From assembly GCA_023213395.1 (NCBI GenBank), contig CM041465.1, forward strand, positions 242,737,741-242,801,740: a stretch of DNA of 64,000 nt, given 5' to 3'. This stretch comes from Cycas panzhihuaensis. Lineage: Eukaryota; Cycadophyta. A model generated the notes under the pieces. It saw nothing but the letters and a program-made list of their open reading frames with translations, was not told the origin of the DNA and ran no database searches. Position numbers and translations under genes: made by a program. Positions 33,697 through 44,790 of the stretch are shown here, piece by piece (within the stretch, counting starts at the first letter, position 1; each line of letters opens with the position of its first letter).

Positions 33697-34032
33697 TTAA
33701 AGAGGTTTATGATTGGTATGAACTACAACCTCTTTTCCAAGTAAGTAGGACCTCCAATGCTTGCATGCTTGATGTAGTGCGAATATTTCTTGATCATATG
33801 TTGGGTAGTTTTTCACTTGATGGGTGAAGGCTTCTGAATGGTAAGAAATAGGCTTCCTATCTTGAATAAGGACAACTCCCATCGCATTTCCACTTGCATC
33901 AGCTTCTACTTCAAAAGGCCTTTGCAAATTTAGCATTTCCAAAATCGGTGCTTCACAAATTTTCTTCTTTAAAAGAAGAAAAGCTTTTTCCTCCTTAGAA
34001 CCCCAAGTAAACTTTTTACTAACTTTTTTCAA
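33697..34032 (-). pseudogene. G2 RNase H
   Basis: PILEMLNLQRPFEVEADASGNAMGVVLIQ gives the first catalytic Asp (DAS), then PISYHSEAFTHQVKNYPTYDQEIFAL (Glu in the YDQE helix) and WRSYLLGKEVVVHTNHKPL. This is the usual gypsy RNase H joined to RT; the frame before it (KKFTWGSKEEKAFLLLK) is the RT connection. Confidence 0.85.
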
Positions 34033-34152
34033 TCCATGTAGAGGTGCTGAAACCTATGAGAAATGAAGAATAAACTTTCTCAAGTATTGACAAGCTCCTA
34101 AAAAGCTTCTCACCTCTGTGGTGTTTGTTGGCCTAGGCCATTTAAGGATGGA

Positions 34153-35523
34153 TTAAGTCTTGAGTAGATCGATGCTTAACTTTCCTCCTCTAACCACAAA
34201 GCCTAAGAAGACCAAATTCTCCTTGACAAATTCACTCTTCTTCACATTAAGTTTGAAATGATGCTTAGTCAAAGTCTTCAAAACTTCTTCTGTGTGTTGT
34301 AAATATTCCTCCCATGTATTGCTAGAAATTAAAATGTCATTAAGATAGACAACAATAAAATTATCTAAGTAAGGCCTTAACACTTCATTCATTAGCCTCA
34401 TGAATGTTGCAAGAGTATTACATAATCCAAAAGGCATAACCATCCATTCAAAGAGTCCTTACTTTGTTTTGAAGGCCATCTTCCATGTGTCCTCCTCTTT
34501 GACCCTAACTTGGTGATAACCACTTTTCAAATTCAACTTAGTAAAATAACAAGCATACTGAATTTGATTAAGCAAATCATCTATGCGAGGCAAAGGATAG
34601 TGATTTTTAATTGTAATTTTATTAAAAGCACGAAAGTCTATACACATTATCCATCCTCCATCCTTCTTAGGCACTAAGACAATTGGTGACCCACAAGGTA
34701 AACATGAAGGTCTTATGACCCCTTGATTAAGCAACTCCTCAACTTGCCTTTTTATCTCATTATTCTCTACAATGGAGTGATTATATAAAGCAACATTAGG
34801 CAATGGTGCATCTCCTATAAGAGTGATTTCATGTTCTATCCTTCTCTTTGATGGTAGCCCATCAACATGTTGAAATAGAATGTAATACCTTGTCTTTAAC
34901 TCCTCAATTTGTTGCATTTGTTTAGGTGATATAAGAAGAGTGTGAGTAGAAGGGCCTCCTTCATCTCTTAGCTCTTCTTTTCTCCTTACCATTAAGATGA
35001 TGAATTTACCATATGCATTGATCATCCTTTTTTCTTGAGTGGTTAAAATTAATGTTATCTTATCCAAGTGTTTCTTTATGGCCTTTATGATAAAGCCTTT
35101 GTTATCCTTCATCAACTGATAATTTCTCTCCCTTCGATAGAAGAGTGCATCTCGATCCCACAAGTAGGGACTCCCAAGTACAACATGGTATACATCTAAT
35201 GGTACCACATCACATATCACTTCATCAACAAAAATATTAGTGGTGGAAAATTTAAGTGTACATTGCTTTGATATTTGTATTTCAACATCTTTATGGATCC
35301 AACCAAGAGGATATGGGTGAGGGTGAGGAGTAGTTACCAACCCAAGGCTCTTTACCAAACTTTCTAAGATTAAATTCTTTTGGCTCCCTGCATCTACAAT
35401 GACACCAATAATATTATTTCCTACTTGAAGCTTTAAGTGAAATAGTTCCTCCCTTGTAGCATCATCTCCATAATTTGTAAGTAGAGTAACCTTCTCTTCT
35501 TCTCCTTTACTTTGAATCTTCAT
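34153..35523 (-). pseudogene. G2 protease and reverse transcriptase
   Basis: The ORF 35523-34459 begins with a protease: VIVDAGSQKNLI, Asp44, in place of D-S/T-G. RT follows: LPSKRRIEHEITL, VALYNHS, LLNQGVIRPSCLPCGSPIVLVPKKDGG, CIDFRAFNKITIKNHYPLPRIDDLL and FTKLNLKSGYHQVRV. After a stop the second part (34443-34153) continues MPFGLCNTLATFMRLMNEVL and FIVVYLNDILIS, where YLDD has become YLND, changing a catalytic Asp. Then SEFVKENLVFLGFVV. Both the stop and the YLND change argue against activity. Confidence 0.88.
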
Positions 35524-36509
35524 CTAAGAAAGTAGTGCTTTCCTTTTTTTCTTCTTTCTTAATTCTATGTCCTTGATATACTTTGGCTTTAGCCCTGGAT
35601 GCAACTTCTAACACTTTGTTACAACATGACCACTAATATCATAATGCTCACAATAGTTAGAACTTTTAATAAAATTAGTTCTTTTCTTCTTTCCTTCTTA
35701 TCTTTTAGACGAGTACAATTTAGGATTCTTTTCATACTTATTAGAAGTAAAAGTAGAATCTTTAGACATGAATGTAGGTTTCTTTATTTTACTTTCTATT
35801 GCAATAGCCATTTTACTTGCTTCTCCAATAGACTAAACCTTAAAAATCCTTAGTTCCTTCCTTATGTATTCATGTAATCCTCCAATGAATTTCATAAGAG
35901 TGTTATGTTCATCCATATTAATACCAAGTAGCATGCCATGCCTAAAAAATAAAAAAGTGTAGTCTTGGATACATACACCTCTCCCTTGCATAAATATTGC
36001 CAAGTGACCCATTAGTCTTCCTCATAACCTATGGGGTAGTATTACTTCTTTATTACTTTCTTAAAATCCATCCATGAAAAAGAAAATACATCATGAGTCT
36101 TTAAATATGTATTCCACCATGTCAATGCATGTTTACACAACTTGAGCCTAGCAAATGAAAGCTTTTGAGAATTACTATAAGCATAAATTATGAAGTAGGT
36201 TTCAAGTTGATCCAACCAATGGTCTAGCTTTTTAGCATTTACCTCTCCATCATAAGTTGGAATATCCAACTTTGCCTCCACCTTTAAGGGTTGATGAGAT
36301 GAAGTACCCTTGCTTTCTTCAAATGAGTGCTTTAAGCTCTCCTCCTCTTCCTCTTCATGGTTGTGGTCATATGTGGATCCTCCTTTAGCTTCCTTCTCTT
36401 TGCCTTTTCCCTTGACTAGAGGTAGACATTAGGTCATCATTTACATAAAGACTTCTGTGTTCTTCTTAAGCTTCTCAAATCTAATTTCTCCATCTTCTTT
36501 TTCAGCCAT
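35524..36509 (-). pseudogene. G2 gag with CCHC zinc knuckle
   Basis: Starts at Met 36509 (MAEKEDGEIRFEKLKKN). The retro-gag core is KLDIPTYDGEVNAKKLDHWLDQLETYF and FARLKLCKHALTWWNTYL (36042-36281). The zinc knuckle CEHYDISGHVVTKC lies near 35610-35655, followed by KLHPGLKPK. Binds genomic RNA and forms the particle. Stops near 36035 and 36430 break the frame. Confidence 0.75.
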
Positions 36510-36627
36510 GGTGCTTGGATTCTTTCTTTGTCTTCTTAATGATTGTCATACAAGAAAAGCTTCTCTTTTCTCTTAGTATATTTTCCTTATCTGTACCATT
36601 CAAGTCCTTACAACAAAGATCATATTC

Positions 36628-36638
36628 TTTGATACCAA
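36628..36638 (-). other. G2 primer binding site (initiator tRNA-Met type)
   Basis: Minus strand TGGTATCAAAG, 5 bases from the LTR end at 36644. Matches the standard plant TGGTATCAGAGC start. Confidence 0.75.
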
Positions 36639-36643
36639 AAATA

Positions 36644-37557
36644 TGATCCCAAAGTAGAGCTTAATTGGTAAAAAAAATTAATTACCAGCCTTTCTCCTTG
36701 AGATCCCGAGAGCTAGTATAGAAATCCCAATAACATCAAAATAAGAAATGAGCCCACAAAAGGAAATTCTACACCAAATCATTCATACTTACCATTGTTC
36801 CAAATGTAATAAGAGTAATACTTTTATTAAACTATAAAAATCTCCATTTAATGGTGGAGAATACAACTAGCAAAAGAATGAACAAGTTACAAGGAATAAA
36901 TGATATAATTATACCATAAGGGGGACTTCAACCCTCCAAGTGCTTCCCTAAGGATGCTTCCCAAGTCAAGTGCCTTTCACATTCAAGAACCAAGTCTCCA
37001 ACCATGTAAATGAGCTTAAGAGGGCTCAATTTATAGAAAAAAACCTAAATTTTATATTTAAAGTGGCAATCATACAGGTATAACAACTAACAACTAGAAT
37101 GCATGTTGTCCAAGTGGCATTCATGCAATTTTAAAAAGTTATAGCTTGCACCTAGTCTTACCGAACTCCAATTTAGCTAAAATTTGGTATGCATATAGAA
37201 AATATGTACCCTTCACTTCCTAAAAATTTTAGCTCATTTGGATATCAGTTTACTTTATTTTCATTGATTTAATAATAGTATGTATTTGATATTTTTCTGT
37301 TGGTTGTGGGATTAATTTTCTATAAAACAAGGCTTGAAATCTAATCAAATGATATTTTCTAAAACCCACCTTTTTAACACATGTAGTGGGATGTGTCTTA
37401 TTCCTTTACACAAAATTTCATATAAGTTTGATACCATTTGGCCCTATCTCTTTTAGTTATTTCAATTGCCTAACATTTTTTGCATCCTATAGACATATGG
37501 TAGATCCTCCTAGCATTTTATGCCTCCTATAAACATATGGTAGACCCTCTTGGATCA
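36644..37557 (-). repeat. 5' LTR of G2 (914 bp)
   Basis: Partner of 31140-32025; the extra length comes mainly from an AT-rich insertion near 37240-37290 absent in the other copy. High similarity, with scattered substitutions. Confidence 0.9.
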
Positions 37558-37649
37558 AACAGTTCTACTTCTAAGCCTCCTAGCCAAGAGGATAAAGTAA
37601 TTCATCTTATTAAAACAAGAAGATACTAAAATCTACCTATAACTTCTGG
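37558..37649 (+). pseudogene. G1 gag tail resuming after the G2 insertion
   Basis: Reads NSSTSKPPSQEDKVIHLIKTRRY before a stop. The frame follows on from 31139, and QEDKVI.LIK resembles the segment after gag in plant Tat-like polyproteins. It ends where the family B LTR begins at 37650. Confidence 0.5.
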
Positions 37650-38263
37650 TGTTGTGAGGAAGACTCAATGGTGCTCCTTCCACTAGATAGACACTCATGA
37701 TAGAAGTGGATGTCATCTAGTTTAGGTAATAAATCAAAGATCCACAACTCAAGTAAACTAGACCTCCAAATCAAACTAGGATCAATTAATGCATAAGGAC
37801 CCATTACCTTAACATGATGGAAAAGAAGAGAAAGATAAGGTAAAAGGTAAGGCAAAGCAACCTAAAAATGACAAAGGTAAAAGTTCATAATCTGATGAGA
37901 AAAACCTTCCAAGATCTCTAAATCACATGCTACTAATTAAATATTAAGCTATAATATGAAAATAATGTAGAAATGAACTAAATACTAATGTAGAACTAAG
38001 ATAAATAAATTGGTCATAATGTGATGCTAAATTTGGGTAGAGCTTCCATATAGACTTCAAGATTATATACAAACAAATGATATGGGGCTTAATTTATAAG
38101 CAACCCATCAATATTTTGAGAATTACAATTGGCCAACTAAGTGGAACATATGATGGGCCTAATTGGATTATACAACATGATTAAATTTACATTAGGGTTG
38201 CCTATAGTATAAAGTATACACTTAATATACATGAAACAAAGATGCTACTACAATATTTTAACA
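37650..38263 (-). repeat. 3' LTR of family B copia (614 bp)
   Basis: Minus-strand TGTTAAAATATTG after the purine tract AAGGGAGGC, ending CACAACA at 37650. Shares the ACTATAGG and GCTTATAAATTAAGCC blocks with 5996-6525. The minus ORF 37637-37855 inside it is not a recognisable protein. Confidence 0.7.
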
Positions 38264-39465
38264 GCCTCCCTTAATAACAGCTTTATTTCTTTTGATGCCA
38301 AGGTCATCTCAAAACCACTTAAACTTTGGTTTTCTGAGTGCTTTAGTGAAGATATCTATAACTTGGTCTTTATTTGGATGGCAATCGAGATCAACTTCTC
38401 TGTTTTAAACACGTTCATGGATGAAGTGATGATGGACCTCAATGTGCTCAGGTTTGCTATGGAATACATGATTCTTCATCATCTTTAACACACTTTGATT
38501 GTAACAATAAGGAATAGTAGGTGTATGTTGTTAAAGCCTAAGCTCAATGAGAATCCTTCTAAGGTAAATCAACTCTATTGTACCATGGACACCTACTTTG
38601 TATTCTATTTTAGTGGAGGAAAGGGCAATATTTGGTTGCTTCTTACAACTCCATAAGATTATAGCTGAGTTCATGTCAAATCAATAACTTGATATTGAAT
38701 GGCAAGTTTCTTAATAAACTTCCCAAATAGTATCTATATGTCCCTTCAAGATAGGGGAGATGTATGCTATAGATATATTTGAGGATCTTATTAGCAACTT
38801 TCTAATTAAATGCTTCAGGTTATGACATGTACTTGGAGTAGATGCCTACTATATATGATATATCTGATTAACTATGGGTGAGATAAATGAGGCTTGTAAC
38901 TAACTTCTAGTATAAAGTGGGATCAAAAGGCTTTCCTTATTCATCCATGTTTAACTTAGTTCTTGTCTCCATAGGAATTGGTACTAGCTTGCATTTTGTC
39001 ATCTTGAATCTCTCCAAGAGCTTATTGGCATAATTTGTTTGAGTTAGGAAGATGTGTCTAGGTTCTTGTTAAACTTTAATTCTAAGGAAATAATGGAGCA
39101 ACCTAAGATCTATCATCTTAAAGTTACTTTTTAATTCTAATTAAATCTAAGCAATGCCATCTATATCATTAGTAGTGATTGTAAAATCATCCACATAAAG
39201 AACAATGATTATGATCAAATCATCTCTAACTCAAATATAGAGATATGGGTCAAAGGGTGAATGATTGAATCCACGATGTATGAGAAAGGCATCAATCTTT
39301 ACATACCAGGTACATGGTGCTTATTTAAGTCCATATAGGGCTTTCTTAAGCTTGTAGACTAAGTGTTCTTTGCTTAGAATAATATAGCTAGGGGTTTATT
39401 TTAAGAAAACCTCTTCTTTAAGCTCTCTATTGAGGAAAATACTCTTCACATCTATTTGGTAGATA
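38264..39465 (-). pseudogene. Family B RNase H and RT (3' half), broken
   Basis: Minus-strand translation gives LDVKSIFLNRELKEEVFLK, LVYKLKKALYGLK, WYVKIDAFLIHRGFNHS, then IIIIVLYVDDFTITTN with an intact YVDD near 39181-39205. RNase H traces follow down to about 38300 (THIKVHHHFIHERV-like, near 38400-38430; LGFEMTLASKEIKL near 38290-38330). Several stops. Interrupted at 39465 by family A. Confidence 0.8.
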
Positions 39466-40062
39466 TGTTGGGTATTGTGACAACAATTATAGGCCTAAAA
39501 TTATGGCCTGTTTTTGGCACGGTTTCCCCCCCTAATCTTTCTCGGGGGGTTCCAAGTGAGCCCCCCTTTGAAATCTTGAGGGTGATAGCCCCCAACCCAA
39601 AAAATTGACCATGTAAACCTTATTAAAGTGTAAAGAGAATCAAGGTCATATAATGAAAATACCCTAGATTCTATGGTTGAGATTTTAGGTCTTGGATGTC
39701 CTCTCATATAGCCCATTTTAGGGCTTTTCTTATTATGTTGTAATGTTATGCAATGTACTATGAAGAGGGCAGCAGCTGGTTGTTGTTCCAGAGAGTACTA
39801 CATTCATGATGTACTATTTTCTCCATTCTGTAGCAATAAAGATCGCTACCTTTCCTGTGTGGATGTTTCCCTAGCACACTGTTAGGGTTTTACCATGTTA
39901 TATTGGGTGCACATGTGATGTTTGGCTTTCATTGTCTTGTTACTGTATTATCTCTAGTTTTAAGAACTTGCATGTAATTTGTATGTTTCATTTCTGTAAC
40001 TAGTTATAAGAAAGTAATAGATCTTGGTGGCTGTTAGAAGGTTGGACCTTCTATTCTCAACA
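39466..40062 (+). repeat. 5' LTR of family A copia (597 bp)
   Basis: TGTTGGGTATTG to TCTCAACA. Similar to 44150-44785 but lacks part of the G/C-run block (around 39555), which accounts for the 39-bp length difference. An AATAAAGATCGCTACC segment lies near 39835. Confidence 0.95.
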
Positions 40063-40064
40063 AG

Positions 40065-40076
40065 TGGTATCAGAGC
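40065..40076 (+). other. Primer binding site, initiator tRNA-Met
   Basis: TGGTATCAGAGC two bases after the 5' LTR, the standard plant copia primer site. Confidence 0.92.
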
Positions 40077-40135
40077 CACTCTTTTTCTTACAGCGAGTTT
40101 GTGAAGGTTTTTTAGTGTCAGCTTTTCTACACCAA

Positions 40136-41407
40136 ATGGCGAAACTGGTGAGTGCAAAGTTTGAGGTGGAGAAATTCAATGGCAAGAATAACTTCGAGTT
40201 GTAGAAGCTAAAAGCGTACGATATTCTTGTACAATAGGATTTGTACAAAGCCCTTGTAGGAAAATCGAAGAAACCCACAGGAATAGACGATGATGAATGG
40301 GATGATTTAGACAAAAAAGTACTTAACACAATACGATTGTGCTTGGTGGATGAAGTTTTGTTTAACATCGCAGGGAAGCAGATAGCAGTAAGATTATGGA
40401 CTCGGTTGGAAGGCCTGTATATGACCAAATCAATAACAAACTGAATCTACCTAAAGAGGCAACTGTACTTGTTACAGATGAAGGAAGGTACAAAGATTGC
40501 TGACCATTTAAATGTTTTCAATACTCTTATTTATCAGTTGGCTAGTATTGATGTTAAAATTGAGGATGAAGACAAGGCAGTTACCCTACTATGCTCATTA
40601 CCTGAATCCTAGGATAATATTGTCACCTCAATCAGTTTTAGCACTATAGATGAATTAGAATATGACTCTGTTATGAGTGCTTTGCTAATGGAAGAAGTGC
40701 AGAGGAAGTCTAGTCTTAAAACCTCCACACCAGAAGCCATGACAGTAAGGGGTAGAACGTTTGAGAGAGGACAAATCTCCAGGGATACATTGAGATCTAA
40801 GTCAAAGAGCAAAAAGAGTAAGCTCAGGTGTTGGCATTGTAATAAGACCAGTCACCTCAAGAACGATTGTTACAAAAGGAAGGAGTTCCAGAAAAAGGAA
40901 GATCCTGCTAAGGAGGCAAATCAGGTGGAGTCAAATGAAGGTATGGATGATGATGTCTTGGTTGCTTGTAATGTTTCTCATTATCACCATGACTGGTTAT
41001 TAGATTCAGGTGCTTCGCACCACATGTGTCCATACAGGAGTTGGTTTTCATCATACCAACCTCTTGATGGTGGTGATGTGCTTATGGGAAATGAAGTTTC
41101 TTGTAAGACATTGGGCATTGGTAGCATCAAAAGTAAGATGTTCAATGGGGTAGTCAGAACATTAACTGAGGTTAGACATGTACCTGATTTGAAAAGGAAC
41201 CTGATTTCCTTGGGTGAATTAGATTCGAGTGGTTTTAAGCATACAGGTCATGAAGGAGTTTTAAAGGTGTCAAAGGGTGCCTTGGTTGTTATGAAAGCCT
41301 TAAAGAGAGGAAATCTTTATATTTTAGTGGGAAGTACAGATGTCAGCCAAGCAGCTACAACATCAAAGACCGAGAAGATCCCTTTCGGTATGGCATCAAA
41401 GACTTAG
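40136..41407 (+). pseudogene. copia Gag and protease, one frame with four early stops
   Basis: Starts ATG at 40136 (MAKLVSAKFEVEKFNGKNN). The gag core includes LCLVDEVLFNIAGKQIAVRLWTRLEGLYMTKS (copia UBN2-type), then zinc knuckle CWHCNKTSHLKNDC (about 40832-40873) and protease WLLDSGASHHMCPYR (about 40997-41040, DSG intact). A GAG-pre-integrase part follows: VRHVPDLKRNLISLGELD. Stops at 40202 (W expected), 40235 (Q), 40442 (R) and 40610 (W) all fit a single G:C-to-A:T change; a further stop and frame change comes at 41405. From 40673 to 41404 the frame is open. Confidence 0.9.
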
Positions 41408-41924
41408 GCACATGAGTGAGAAAGGACTTAAGGTGCTGATAAACTGTAAGTTACTTCCTAACTTGCAGCTTTCAAATTTGGCTTTCTGTAAACATTATGT
41501 TTTTGGAAAATAGTGTAGACTTAGGTTTAAAGTAGGGAGTCACACTAATAAAGGCATTCTGGATTATATACATTCAGATGTATGGGGACTAGCCCCTAAA
41601 ATATCTTATGGAGGATCATTGTATTCTGTCAGGAAGGTATGGGTCTATTTTTAAGAAGGTATGGGTCTATTTCTAGGAAGGTATGGGTCTATTTCTAGGA
41701 AGGTATGGGTCTATTTTTTGAAAAGGAAATCTGAAGTTTTTAGTGTGTTTAAGTAGTTCAAAGCTTTAGTTGAGAACAGTACTGGTAAGACAATCAAATG
41801 TTTAAGAACTGACAATGGAGGTGAGTTCAACTCCTTGGAATTTGTGAACTATTACAGAGAAGCTGGGATCGAAAGACACAAGACCACTAGTTATACTCCA
41901 CAGTAAAATGGCATTACTGAGCAC
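41408..41924 (+). pseudogene. copia integrase N-terminal part, frameshifted
   Basis: In another frame: RHMSEKGLKVLINCKLLPNL, LAFCKHYVFGK (zinc-binding part; the second Cys follows a stop), then THTNKGILDYIHSDVWG-like sequence (first catalytic Asp near 41578) and LRTDNGGEF (second Asp near 41815), PQ*NGITEHMN (Glu near 41920). A four-fold 22-bp duplication lies inside the core. Confidence 0.8.
41634..41721 (+). repeat. 22-bp tandem duplication (four copies) inside the integrase core
   Basis: AAGGTATGGGTCTATTTCTAGG-type unit starting at 41634, 41656, 41678 and 41700. Three extra copies add 66 bp, which keeps the overall frame while passing through all three frames; one introduced stop appears as TAA near 41652. 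The unmutated segment encodes RKVWVYF. Confidence 0.93.
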
Positions 41925-43252
41925 ATGAATAGGACACTCCTAGAAAGAGCAAGAAGCATGCTAAGTAATGCAGGAGTGGAGCAGGGCTTATGGGCGGAAG
42001 CTGTCCAAATAGCTTGCTATCTAGTAAACATGTCACCATCAGTTGCAATAGATTGTAAGATTCCTGAAGAGGTATGGACTGGATATCCGTGTGATTATTC
42101 AAATTTAAAAGTTTTTGGTTGTGGTACTTATGCTTGGACTAACAAAAGTAAACGTTCAAAGTTAGACCCAAAATCCAAGAGATATATCTTTGTTGGTTAT
42201 GGTAATAAGGATGGTGTGAAGGGATACAGGTTGTGGGATCCTACTGCCCACAAAATCACCATTAACAGAGATGTCATATTTGATGAATCTCCCCTTGTAA
42301 AATCAGACAGTGTAGAAGCTGAAATGAAACAGGAGCAGCAAGATGAACATCAACAAATTAAGTTTGAAATGCAGCCATCTGTGGAATCAGAAGAGTATGA
42401 AGATCTTTCTGAAGATGAATTAGCAACAGATTCACAGAAGCATGTGGATACTCCTCTGTCAACAGTTAGAAGATCTACACGAGTCAGTCATCCACGGATG
42501 TCTGACCCTTCTATTTCTATTACTTTAGTTTCTAATGATGGTGAGCCCACATGTTATCGTGAAGCGATAGATGATATCCATGGAGAGAAGTGGATAAGGG
42601 CTATGCAGGAAGAGATAGATGCCTTGAAGAAAAATCATTCATGGGACTTGGTAGAACTTCCACATGGCAGGAAGATTGTTGGTTGCAGGTGGGTTTTCAA
42701 AAAGAAAACGGATGTTGATGGAAAGGTTGATAAATATAGGGCACGACTGGTGGTAAAAGGCTTTGCACAGAAAGTAGGTATTGACTTTCATGAGATCTTT
42801 TCACCCGTTGTTAAACTTGTTTCAATTCAAGTGCTGTTAGCATTGGTAGCTTCTCTCAATTTGGAGTTGGAGTAGTTAGATGTAAAAACAGCTTTTCTAC
42901 ATGGAGATTTAGATGAGGAGATATATATGGATCAACCAGAGGGGTTTGTATAAGATGGCAGGAAAAGACTTGTTTGCAGGCTCATGAAGTCATTGTATGG
43001 CCTGAAGCAATCACCCAGGCAGTGGTACAAGAAGTTTAATGCCTTCATGGAGAGCCAAAATTTCAAAAGAAGTGAGTACGATTATTGTGTTTACTTCAAA
43101 TTTATGGACAATGGCTTATTCATTATCTTGGTGTTATATGTTGATGACATGCTAGTTGCAAGCAAGAGCATGGTAGAAATCAACAAGCTAAAGGCTCAAT
43201 TGGCTAGGACTTTTGATATGAAGGATCTAGGAGCTGCAAAATAAATCTTAGG
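41925..43252 (+). pseudogene. copia integrase C-terminus and reverse transcriptase
   Basis: ORF 41925-42875 starts in the integrase (ERARSMLSNAGVEQGLWAEAVQIACYLVN, KVFGCGTYAW, KRYIFVGYGNKDGVKGYRLW, INRDVIFDE), passes a variable acidic linker and enters RT (WIRAMQEEIDALKKNHSWDLV, GCRWVFKKKTDVDGKVDKYRARLV, FSPVVKLVSIQVLLAL). After a stop where Gln is usual (E*LDVKTAFLHGDLDEEIYM) it continues, with another stop, as 42984-43244: KSLYGLKQSPRQWYKKFNAFM and IILVLYVDDMLVASKS. YVDD is intact near 43135-43150. Confidence 0.92.
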
Positions 43253-43253
43253 C

Positions 43254-44097
43254 ATGGAAATACACAGAGACAGAAAAAGTAGTAAGCTATGGTTATCACA
43301 TCAAAAATATGTGGAGAAGGTGCTAACTAGGTTTGGGATGGCAAATGTGAAACTAGTGAGTATCCCTTTGGCTTCCTACTTTAAGCTTTCATCTAATATG
43401 AGTCCTAGTAGTGAAGAAGAAAAGGCTTATATATCTCGTGTGCCTTATGCCGGTCTGACGGGGAAGATTAATGTATGCCATGGTATGTACAAGACCTGAT
43501 ATTTCACATGCAGTCGGTGTAGTTAGCAGGTTTATGGCAAAACCAGGAAAGGAGCATTGGGCTGCAGTGAAATGGGTGCTTCGGTATTTGAGAGGCACTA
43601 GTGATTACTGCATCACATTTGGAGGTGTAGGAAATCAGGTTTGTGGATATGTCGATTCATATTTTGTAGGAGATTTAGACAAAAGAAGGTCTACTTTAGG
43701 TTATATTTTTACTCTTGCAAATGGTCTAGTTAGTTGGATGTCCAAATTGTAGAGCACACTTGCCTTTGTCAACCACTTAAGTCGAATATGTTGCTCTGAC
43801 ATGCTTGTAAAGAAGCAATCTGGTTACAGGGTCTATTGGTTAAGCTTGGAAGGAGATAGGAAAATATAAAGGTATTTTGTGACAGTCAAAGTGCTATTTA
43901 CCTAGCTAAGAATCCAGCTTATCACATTAGAACAAAGCATATTACTCTAAAGTACCATTTTGTTAGACAGGTTATGGAAGTAGGTGGAGTGGCACTTGAG
44001 AAGATTCATACCAATTAGAATTGTACTGATATATTCACCAAACCAGTACCATTAGAGAAGTTCAAATGGTGTTTGACTTCTCTTGGCTTATAGAAAA
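43254..44097 (+). pseudogene. copia RT connection and RNase H, frameshifted
   Basis: 43254-43499 gives IHRDRKSSKLWLSHQKYVEKVL and SRVPYAG. A frameshift near 43465-43475 moves to 43471-43752: TRPDISHAVGVVSRFMAKPGKEHWAAVKWVLRYLRG, CGYVDSYFVGDLDKRRSTLGYIF (RNase H first Asp region). Remaining RNase H (VKVLFT, ARTKHI-like, FTKPVPLEKFKWCL) extends in shifted frames to about 44090. Confidence 0.88.
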
Positions 44098-44137
44098 GAT
44101 GATGAAGGATCCAGGAAAGTTAGCAGGTAATTATTGT

Positions 44138-44149
44138 CAAGGTGGAGAT
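44138..44149 (+). other. Polypurine tract of family A copia
   Basis: CAAGGTGGAGAT directly before the 3' LTR start TGTTGGG; the copy at 1261-1272 stands in the same place. Confidence 0.75.
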
Positions 44150-44785
44150 TGTTGGGTATTGTGACAACAATTATAGGCCTAAAATTATGGCCTGTTTTCA
44201 GCACAGCTTCCCCCCCTAATCTTTCTCAGGGGGTTCCAAGGGGGGTAGGAGACCCCCTTGGGTAAGTGAGTGGAACGCCCCCCGCTAGGAGGGGGTTCGG
44301 GGGTGATAGCCCTCGACCCAAAAAATTAACCATGTAAACCTTATTAAAGTGTAAAGAGAATCAGGGTCATACAATGAAAATACCCTAGATTCTACGGTTG
44401 AGATTTTAGGTCTTGGATGTCCTCTCATGTAGCCCATTTTAGGGCTTTTCTTATTATGTTGTAATGTTATGCAATGTACTGTGAAGAGGGCGACAGCTAG
44501 TTATTATTCTAGAGAGCACTCTATATCTGTGATGTACTATTTTCTCAGTTTTGCAGCAATAAAGATCGCTACCTTTCCTGTGTGGATGTTTCCCTAGCAC
44601 ACTACTAGGGTTTTACCACGTTATATCGGGTGCACATGTGATGTTTGGCTTTCATTGTCTTGTTACTGTATTATCTCTGGTTTTAAGAACTTGCATGTAA
44701 TTTGTATGTTTCATTTCTGTAACTAGTTGTAAGAAAGTAATAGATCTTGGTGGCTGTTAGAAGGTTGGACCTTCTATTCTCAATA
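44150..44785 (+). repeat. 3' LTR of family A copia (636 bp)
   Basis: Partner of 39466-40062. Holds the full block of alternating G and C runs near 44210-44320. Ends TCTCAATA where the 5' LTR has TCTCAACA, a C-to-T change. Confidence 0.95.
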
Positions 44786-44790
44786 AGATA

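Larger units (their letters stand above)
31140..37557 (-). mobile_element. Ty3/gypsy G2 element, chromovirus-like, nested in G1 gag
   Basis: LTRs at 31140-32025 and 36644-37557, an initiator-Met-type primer site at 36628-36638, and gag, CCHC knuckle, protease, RT, RNase H, integrase and a basic C-terminal tail in gypsy order on the minus strand. The flanks AATGG (31135-31139) and AACAG (37558-37562) differ by two transitions and could be a decayed target duplication. The interrupted gag continues in frame at 37558. Confidence 0.88.
39466..44785 (+). mobile_element. Family A copia, nearly full length, with TSD AGATA
   Basis: 5' LTR 39466-40062, primer site from 40065, gag-protease, integrase, RT and RNase H, purine tract, 3' LTR 44150-44785. 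AGATA stands on both sides (39461-39465 and 44786-44790). It sits inside the RT of a minus-strand family B element, so it is younger than that one. It carries stops and frameshifts and cannot encode a whole polyprotein as read, but it is the best-preserved copia here. Confidence 0.95.

Noticed and set aside
31135-37562. Exact target duplication for G2.
   Set aside because: AATGG and AACAG differ at two of five positions. Consistent with decay, but not proof, so I did not list it as a feature.
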